Positions 40,866-46,188 of a stretch of 46,188 bases of DNA are shown here, one piece after another; within the stretch, counting starts at the first letter, position 1, and every line of letters starts with the position of its first letter. The notes under the pieces are model-generated. The model was not told where the DNA came from and ran no database searches. It was given only the letters and a program-made list of their open reading frames with translations. The translations under genes and the position numbers were made by a program. Source of the stretch: Saccharopolyspora oryzae (lineage in GTDB: Bacteria; Actinomycetota; Actinomycetes; Mycobacteriales; Pseudonocardiaceae); contig NZ_JAQGLA010000061.1 in assembly GCF_027853915.1 (NCBI RefSeq), forward strand, positions 1 through 46,188, in the 5' to 3' direction.

Positions 40866-42648
40866 CGATCGGGAAGTCCGGGTCCGGATCGTCGGCGAAG
40901 TCCAGCAGCGCGGTGAGGGCTTCGCGGTCGCCCTGCTGGTCGACGTCGGCCGGTCGTTGCCCGGTGACCAGTGCGAGCAGCTGCGGCTTGGTCAGGGTGA
41001 GGACGAGATCGGCCGGTTCGGTGCCGACCGGTTCCTGGACGAGGGCACCGTTGGACAGCGTGGTGCGCACGTGCTCGTCGACGTCGGTGACGTGCCAGTC
41101 GAGGACCAGCCTGGTCCCGGCCGCCCGCGGCCCGTCGATCCGGATCGCCACCGAGTCCAGCAGCTGCTCGACGGTCAGCGCGGCCAGGATCCCGCCCGAG
41201 ATGCTGATCGGGTTCGGGGTGACGCCGTTGCGGAGCTCCTGCGCGCCGGTGAGGTAGAAGTTCCGCCAGGGGCCGTTCTCCGCGCCGAAGCCCAGCTGCT
41301 GGTAGGTGTCGGCGAGCAGGTCCTTCGCGGCGGCGTGGTCGGGCTCGGCGAACACCGCGTGCTTGAGGAGTTGCGCGGCGAAGCGGAGGTCACCTGCGGA
41401 GGCGTACTCCGCGGCCTTCTCGACGACCCGGTCCACGCCGCCGAGGCAGTCGACGTAGCGCTTGGCCGACTCCACCGGCGGGTGCTCCCACAGGGACGCC
41501 GGGTTGCCGTCGAACCAGCCCATGTACCGCTGGTAGACCGCTTTGACGTTGTGGCTCACCGAGCCGTAGTAGCCGCGCGCGTGCCACGCCGATTCCAGCG
41601 CGGTCGGCAGTTCGAACCGCTCGGCGATCTCGGTGCCGGTCCACCCGCGGTTGATCAGGCGGAGCGTCTGGTCGTGCAGGTACGCGTAGAGGTCCCGCTG
41701 TTCGGTCAGGTGCTGCGCGATGCGTTCGCGTCCCCAGGTGGGCCAGTGGTGGGAGGCGAACGCGACCTCGGCGTCGGAGCCGAACAGCGCCAGGGCCTCG
41801 GTGAGGTAGCGCGACCAGTTCCGGGCGTCGCGGACCTGTGCGCCGCGCAGCGTGAGGACGTTGTGCATGTTGTGCGTGGCGTTCTCGGCCAAGCACAGCG
41901 CTCGGTGCTCCGGGAAGTGGAAGTTCATCTCCGCCGGCGCCTCCGTGCCCGGTGTGAGCTGGAAGCGGATGCGGACCCCGTCGACCGTCTCCTCCTGGCC
42001 GGTGCGCGTGATGTCGACCGTGGGCGGGATCAGCGAAACGGTGCCCACCGAGGTCGTCTGCCCCAACCCCGTGCCGACCTGCCCGGTCGGTCCCTTCTTC
42101 AGCACCATGCCGTACATGTAGTTGCCGCGGCGCGTCATGGCCGTGCCCGCGTAGACGTTCTCCGACACGGCGTGCTCGGTGAAACCGGCAGGCGCCAGGA
42201 TCGGCACCGGCTCGGAGACCACTCCCGCGACACCGCCGAAGTGATCGACGTGCGAGTGCGTGTAGATCACCGCGGTGACCGGCCGGTCACCGCGGTGCGC
42301 CCGGTACAGCGCCAGCGCGGCCGCGGCCGTTTCGGTGGAGATGAGCGGGTCGATCACGATGACGCCGCGGTCGCCCTCGACCAACGTCATGTTCGACAGG
42401 TCCAGCCCGCGGACCTGGTAGATGCCCGGCACCACCTCGTAGAGGCCCTGCTTCGCGCACAGCTGGGACTGGCGCCACAAGCTCGGGTGCACCGTCTCCG
42501 GGCAGTCGCCCGCCAGGAAGGCGTAGGCGTCGTTGTTCCACACCGCTCGCCCGCGCTCGTCCTGCACGACGCCCGGTTCCAGCGCGGCGATGAAACCGCG
42601 ATCGGCATCCTCGAAATCGGTGCGATCGGCAAAGGGCAGCTCGCTCAC
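40855..42648 (-). CDS. Alkyl/aryl-sulfatase, MBL-fold type III (SdsA1/YjcS-like)
   Basis: Zinc-dependent alkylsulfatase-type enzyme of 597 residues. The MBL domain has YTHSHVDHFGG (His131, His133, Asp135, His136). CLAENATHNMHN and FASHHWPTWG supply later ligands. A helical dimerisation part follows (LRLINRGWTGTEIAERFELP), then an SCP2-like C-terminal domain (LALVTGQRPADVDQQGD). These enzymes cleave primary alkyl sulfates such as dodecyl sulfate. Unlike secreted SdsA1, no signal peptide is apparent, so this form is probably cytoplasmic. Starts at GTG. Confidence 0.92.
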   Translation of the reverse strand: MSELPFADRTDFEDADRGFIAALEPGVVQDERGRAVWNNDAYAFLAGDCPETVHPSLWRQSQLCAKQGLYEVVPGIYQVRGLDLSNMTLVEGDRGVIVIDPLISTETAAAALALYRAHRGDRPVTAVIYTHSHVDHFGGVAGVVSEPVPILAPAGFTEHAVSENVYAGTAMTRRGNYMYGMVLKKGPTGQVGTGLGQTTSVGTVSLIPPTVDITRTGQEETVDGVRIRFQLTPGTEAPAEMNFHFPEHRALCLAENATHNMHNVLTLRGAQVRDARNWSRYLTEALALFGSDAEVAFASHHWPTWGRERIAQHLTEQRDLYAYLHDQTLRLINRGWTGTEIAERFELPTALESAWHARGYYGSVSHNVKAVYQRYMGWFDGNPASLWEHPPVESAKRYVDCLGGVDRVVEKAAEYASAGDLRFAAQLLKHAVFAEPDHAAAKDLLADTYQQLGFGAENGPWRNFYLTGAQELRNGVTPNPISISGGILAALTVEQLLDSVAIRIDGPRAAGTRLVLDWHVTDVDEHVRTTLSNGALVQEPVGTEPADLVLTLTKPQLLALVTGQRPADVDQQGDREALTALLDFADDPDPDFPIVTP

Positions 42649-42793
42649 CGGACAACCCCCATCTCCTCGAGCGTCGACCCCAGTAGAACGGCTGCCCCGA
42701 CGCCCTGCAGTGCGGATCAGCGCCGCGGAAACCGCTGCGTCCGTCGGGGCCCGGTTCTAGGGTGACCGTGGAGCCGGTGGGTGGAGGTCGGTC

Positions 42794-43792
42794 GTGGGCG
42801 ATTCGGTGGTGCTGGAGATCGCGGGCACCGAGGTCTCGGTTTCGCACCCGGACAAGGTGTTCTTCAGCAAGCGCGGCGAGACCAAGCTCGACCTGATCCG
42901 CTACTACCAGGCCGTGGCCGAGCCGCTGCTGAGCACCTTGCAGGGGCGGCCGCTGCTGCTGGAGCGGTATCCCGACGGGGCGGGCGGCAAGTCGTTCTTC
43001 CAGAAGCGGGTGCCCAAGTCCGCTCCGCCGTGGTTGCGGACGACCGTGGTGTCCACGCCGAACGGGACCACCAGCGACGCGCTGGTCGCCGCCGACCTGG
43101 CGCACATCGCCTGGGCCGTGAACCTCGGGTGTCTGGGCTTCCACGTCTGGCCGTACCACGCCGGCACCCCCGAAGTGGCCGACGAGCTGCGCATCGACCT
43201 CGACCCCTCCCCCGGCGTGACGTTCCCGCAGGTGGTGGAGACGGCCCGGCTGACCCGGCAGCTGCTCGCCGAGTTCGGCGTCGACGCGCAGGTGAAGACC
43301 TCCGGCTCGCGGGGCCTGCACATCTACGCCTCGCTGCTGCCGCGGTGGAACAGCTACGAGGTGCGGGCCGCCGCGGTGGCGCTGGCCCGCGAGCTGGAAC
43401 GCCGGCACCCCGACCTGATCACCGCCAAGTGGTGGAAGGAGGAGCGGGGTTCGCGGGTGTTCGTCGACTTCAACCAGAACGCCCCGCACAAGACCGTTTT
43501 CGGCGCGTGGTGCGTGCGCCCGCGGGTGGGCGGGCAGGTGTCCACGCCGATCTCGTGGGACGAACTGGCCGAAGTGGAGCCGGATTCGCTGACGATCGCC
43601 ACGGTGCCGGGCCGGCTGGCCGAGCTCGGCGATCCGTGGGCCGGTCGGCGTCCGCAGTCGATCGAGCCGCTGCTGGAGCAGTCCGCCCGGGACATGGCCG
43701 CCGGGTTGCAGGACGCGCCGTGGCCGCCGGTCTACCCGAAGCAGCCCAACGAACCACCGCGCGTCGCACCCAGCCGCGCCAAGCGGGACTAG
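42794..43792 (+). CDS. Stand-alone LigD-type polymerase domain (primase-polymerase)
   Basis: Protein of 332 residues equal to the polymerase (PolDom, archaeo-eukaryotic primase-type) module of LigD, with no ligase or phosphoesterase domain. Visible catalytic residues are DELRIDLDPSPG (Asp135, Asp137), TSGSRGLHIY (His176) and VFVDFNQNA (Asp225). VSHPDKVFFSK and KSFFQKRVPKSAPPW are conserved in the family. Related free-standing mycobacterial proteins (PolD-type) fill short gaps with dNTPs or rNTPs in end joining and base-excision repair. No ku or ligD ligase gene is present in this window. GGAGG lies six bases before the GTG at 42794. Confidence 0.9.
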   Translation: MGDSVVLEIAGTEVSVSHPDKVFFSKRGETKLDLIRYYQAVAEPLLSTLQGRPLLLERYPDGAGGKSFFQKRVPKSAPPWLRTTVVSTPNGTTSDALVAADLAHIAWAVNLGCLGFHVWPYHAGTPEVADELRIDLDPSPGVTFPQVVETARLTRQLLAEFGVDAQVKTSGSRGLHIYASLLPRWNSYEVRAAAVALARELERRHPDLITAKWWKEERGSRVFVDFNQNAPHKTVFGAWCVRPRVGGQVSTPISWDELAEVEPDSLTIATVPGRLAELGDPWAGRRPQSIEPLLEQSARDMAAGLQDAPWPPVYPKQPNEPPRVAPSRAKRD

Positions 43793-44229
43793 CCCACCTT
43801 CGCCGCGTCGGCTTCCGCGCCGTCCCGCTGGCCCGGCAGCACCTTGCGCAGCGCGAGGAACAGGTGGATCACGCCGAGGGTGATCAGGATGTGGCCGAGC
43901 CCCGCGATGCCCGAGATCGCCGCCGAGCTCTCCGCGCCGAACACCGTCATCGTGCCGTGCACCACCATCATCGCGGCGGTGACCACCAAGCCGGAGTTGT
44001 AGAACCAGAAGAACAGCGTGAACAGGCGGTTGCCGGACAGCCCGAACGCCTTGTCCAGCGCGAGCACCACCAGGAAGAACAGCATGCCCAGCGCGAGCAG
44101 GTGGGTGTGCACCACCGACAGCTGGGTGTCGCCGGTGAAACCCTGGGCCTTGGTCAGCTCGCGGTAGTACAGCCCCGCGATCAGTCCGAGGACCGTGTAG
44201 CTCAACGCGGCCCAGTAGAGCTTCTTCAT
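43789..44229 (-). CDS. DUF2871 family membrane protein
   Basis: Membrane protein of 146 residues with four hydrophobic segments. Histidines sit within or near helices (SVVHTHLLALGMLFF, VVHGTMTVFG, GLGHILITLGVIH), a pattern that could bind haem or metal, though this is not established. It matches the DUF2871 family of unknown function. The TAG stop shares the palindrome CTAG with the stop of the convergent polymerase gene (43789-43792). Confidence 0.82.
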   Translation of the reverse strand: MKKLYWAALSYTVLGLIAGLYYRELTKAQGFTGDTQLSVVHTHLLALGMLFFLVVLALDKAFGLSGNRLFTLFFWFYNSGLVVTAAMMVVHGTMTVFGAESSAAISGIAGLGHILITLGVIHLFLALRKVLPGQRDGAEADAAKVG

Positions 44230-44289
44230 CGCGATGCCGTTCCTTCCGTGCGATCACTGCGTCCGCGTCCTACTGTCCTCCGCTCCGCA

Positions 44290-44315
44290 CCGACCCGCAT
44301 CGGCCTGCGGGTCGG
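44290..44315 (-). terminator. Hairpin downstream of the beta-lactamase gene
   Basis: CCGACCCGCA, loop TCGGCC, TGCGGGTCGG: a perfect 10-pair stem, about 117 bases after the beta-lactamase stop and upstream of the DUF2871 gene. No T tail. Confidence 0.5.
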
Positions 44316-44431
44316 TCGCGGAATCAACCGTTCGAACGATGCGCGGACCGGCCCGGCTGTGGTTCCGTCCTCATCGGAATCCTCCACAGAGGACCGGTCT
44401 ACCGGGGAAAACCGTTCGGCGGGGCGGGGAA

Positions 44432-45331
44432 TCAGCGTAGCTGGGCGGCGACCAATCGGCCGGCTTCGGCGATCAGCTCGCTGCTGCCCTCGTCGTCCGG
44501 CCTAGGCCTCGTGGTCAGCACGGCGATGACGATCGGCGCACCGTCCTCGGTCCAGGTGACCCCGGCGTCGTTCGCCGTGCCGTAGTCACCGGAACCGGTC
44601 TTCTCCCCCGTGCGCCAGTTCGGCGGCAGCCCGGCGCGGAGCTTCTCGGCGCCGGTGGTGTTGGCGATGAGCCACTGGGTCAGCTGGTCGCGTTCCGGCG
44701 CCGCGAGCGCGTCTCCGACCACCAGAGCCCGGTAACCGGCGGCGAGCCCGGCCGGGGTCGAGGTGTCCCGCTCGTCGCCGGGGATCGCGGTGCCCAGGTC
44801 GGCTTCCCACCGGTCCAGGCGGGTGGACGCGTCGCCGATCGAGCGCGCGAACGGCGCGATCGCCTGCGGACCGCCGAGTTCGCGCAGCAGCAGGTTCGCC
44901 GCCGTGTTGTCGCTGACGGTCATGGTCGCCTCGCAGAGCGCGGACACCGTCATGCCGGTGTCCACGTGCTGCTCGGTGATCGGCGAGTAGCTCACCAGGT
45001 CGGCCCGCGAGTAGCGGATCACCTTGTTGTAGAAATCGCTGTTCAGGCCGTGTTCGCGCAGCACAGCGGCGACCGCGTAGGTCTTGAAGGTGGAGCACAG
45101 CGCGAAGCGCTCGTCGGGTCGGTTCACCAGGGTCCGACCGGTGCGGACGTTGACCGCGTACAGGCCCAGGCGGGCGTCGTAGCGGCGCTCCAGCTCACTC
45201 AGGTCGGGGCCGGGAGCGGCTGGTGCGGGCGGCGCGGCACCCTCGACGGTGCCGCACGCCACCAGCGCCGGAACAGCCAGCAACGCCCCCAGGACAGCAC
45301 GTCGTCCGACGCGACTTTCGTTGTGCCGCAA
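44432..45331 (-). CDS. bla: Class A beta-lactamase (lipoprotein)
   Basis: Serine beta-lactamase of 299 residues. The signal peptide contains RRAVLGALLAVPALVACG with a lipobox (LVAC, Cys26) and paired arginines, so it is probably a Tat- or Sec-exported lipoprotein. Active-site motifs in Ambler numbering (residue minus 10): Ser70-x-x-Lys73 in CSTFK, Ser130-Asp-Asn in VSDN, Glu166 in WEADLG, and Lys234-Thr-Gly in EKTGSG. The omega loop is unusual: ExxLN is ExxLG, so residue 170 is Gly, not Asn. The start is TTG at 45331 with GGAG six bases upstream. It lies downstream of a second serine-hydrolase gene on the same strand. Confidence 0.95.
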   Translation of the reverse strand: MRHNESRVGRRAVLGALLAVPALVACGTVEGAAPPAPAAPGPDLSELERRYDARLGLYAVNVRTGRTLVNRPDERFALCSTFKTYAVAAVLREHGLNSDFYNKVIRYSRADLVSYSPITEQHVDTGMTVSALCEATMTVSDNTAANLLLRELGGPQAIAPFARSIGDASTRLDRWEADLGTAIPGDERDTSTPAGLAAGYRALVVGDALAAPERDQLTQWLIANTTGAEKLRAGLPPNWRTGEKTGSGDYGTANDAGVTWTEDGAPIVIAVLTTRPRPDDEGSSELIAEAGRLVAAQLR

Positions 45332-45427
45332 CTACTTCTCCGTTCAGTCCGTCGACCGGAATCCCGGTCGAGGACCAATCAAGCAGCGCCCGAGCGATCG
45401 CGCCAATCCACAGCCGACGGCGCGTTG

Positions 45428-45442
45428 ATAGCGGTTCGCTAT
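45428..45442. promoter_or_regulatory. Palindrome ATAGCG-GTT-CGCTAT before bla
   Basis: Perfect 6-base arms with a 3-base spacer, 97 bases upstream of the bla TTG start in the 163-base gap. It could be an operator; no matching regulator gene is in the window. Confidence 0.4.
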
Positions 45443-45494
45443 GACCGCAGCGCTCAACTGGTCGCAACTGCCCGATTTGGCCGGAAAAAATCTC

Positions 45495-46188
45495 TCACAG
45501 CCGTCCGGAGCGCAGGTCGTCGACGGCGATCCGGGCGCACTCCCCGATCGCCGTATCGACCCGTGGCAGCGCGGAGTCGGCTCGCGCGGCGAGGGTGAAC
45601 ACCGCCACCGCGACCGGCTCCTCGCCCTCGAACTCCACCACCGACACCTCGTTGCGCACCGCACCGATGGTGCCGGTCTTGCCCGCCACCTGGACGCCCC
45701 GGAACGGGAACCCGGAACGCACCCGGTGCATCCAGATCTGCTGGCCCAGCAGCCGCCGGATGAACGCGCACTGCTGCGGCGAGGCGACGGCGTCGGTCCA
45801 GATCAGCTCCAGCAGCCGGGTCATGTCGCGCGGTGTGGTGGCGCTCGCGTACGCGGGGTCGTAGGCGCTGGCGGTGCGCGCGGCGTCGTTGTTGCTGAGC
45901 AGGTCGAACGCTTCCGCCGCCGTGGTGGCACCCATGTCGCGGACCAGCGAGGCGTGCTGGTCGGCCACGCCACCGACCACTCGGGTGCGGCCGAGGCCCA
46001 GGTCGGCGAGCACTTCGGCGATCGCGTCCAGCCCCACGGCGCCGAGGATGACGTCGGCGGCGGAGTTGTCGGACACGGCCATCATCGACGCGGCCAGGTC
46101 GCGCCAGGACACCGACACCGGGTCGAGGAAGGTCGAGAAACCGCTCGGGCCCGGCGTGCAGGAAGTCGGGTCGATCCGCACCGCGGCG
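45495..46188 (-). CDS. Serine hydrolase, beta-lactamase fold (partial)
   Basis: Truncated by the right window edge; about 231 C-terminal residues are present. MMAVSDNSAADVILGAVG carries the SDN motif and VQVAGKTGTIGAVRNE the KTG motif of class A beta-lactamase-fold enzymes. The SxxK motif lies beyond the window. The region between (GRTRVVGGVADQHASL, TTPRDMTRLLELIWTD) lacks a clear class A omega loop with ExxLN. So it may be a beta-lactamase-like serine hydrolase or a DD-peptidase-like protein and not a true drug-hydrolysing enzyme. It ends 163 bases before bla on the same strand. Confidence 0.85.
   Translation of the reverse strand, partial: AAVRIDPTSCTPGPSGFSTFLDPVSVSWRDLAASMMAVSDNSAADVILGAVGLDAIAEVLADLGLGRTRVVGGVADQHASLVRDMGATTAAEAFDLLSNNDAARTASAYDPAYASATTPRDMTRLLELIWTDAVASPQQCAFIRRLLGQQIWMHRVRSGFPFRGVQVAGKTGTIGAVRNEVSVVEFEGEEPVAVAVFTLAARADSALPRVDTAIGECARIAVDDLRSGRL

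Overview
The window is chromosomal DNA from a high-GC actinomycete. The evidence is strong G/C at third codon positions, many GTG starts, TANNNT-type -10 boxes, a mycothiol-dependent maleylpyruvate isomerase family protein next to uvrA, and DasR-type operators. The protein flavour suggests Pseudonocardiaceae, possibly Saccharopolyspora; that placement is my inference. No rRNA, tRNA, CRISPR array, transposase or phage gene was seen.

Layout. (1) 1-6.3 kb: translation block on the minus strand, infC-rpmI-rplT-rRNA methyltransferase, then pheS-pheT (pheT runs off the left edge), with a divergent DUF1844 gene. infC probably starts at ATC, and the methyltransferase has no ATG, GTG or TTG in the right place. 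(2) 6.4-9 kb: M20 hydrolase plus ACS-type MFS transporter operon with a clear promoter and an upstream palindrome. (3) 9-10.9 kb: calcium/proton antiporter and LysE exporter. (4) 10.9-16.6 kb: an IclR regulator and RidA face a D-serine-dehydratase-like PLP enzyme, an N-acyl-D-amino-acid deacylase and a GntP permease. This is a complete-looking route for taking up and degrading N-acylated D-amino acids. The same TTGC-N7-GCAA palindrome occurs here and before the M20 operon. (5) 16.6-19.7 kb: exported amidohydrolase, and an exported lactonase-family beta-propeller behind a near-consensus DasR site. (6) 19.8-23.1 kb: TetR regulator with its palindromic operator and a DUF885 protein, then a secreted GH5 glycosidase. 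(7) 23.2-27.8 kb: DasABC-like sugar ABC operon (no ATPase gene) ending in a cytosolic GH20 hexosaminidase, with a DasR-like site over the promoter. (8) 27.8-32.4 kb: SRPBCC protein, an 834-residue membrane protein carrying an extracellular periplasmic-binding-protein-like domain, and an AGCS amino-acid:cation symporter. (9) 32.6-46.2 kb: uvrA, maleylpyruvate-isomerase-like protein, a patch of AT-rich palindromes, CPA-type antiporter, DUF7144 protein, MBL-fold hydrolase, DUF4440 protein, AI-2E-type transporter, alkyl-sulfatase-like MBL enzyme, stand-alone LigD-type polymerase, DUF2871 protein, class A beta-lactamase, and a second beta-lactamase-fold protein cut by the right edge.

The regulatory DNA holds the most unexpected content. 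Two small regulons can be read by eye: an IclR-type one joining two separate operons, and a DasR-type one joining chitooligosaccharide uptake to a secreted lactonase. The palindrome cluster at 36.57-36.76 kb and the membrane receptor-like protein at 28.4-30.9 kb are the features least explained by known families.
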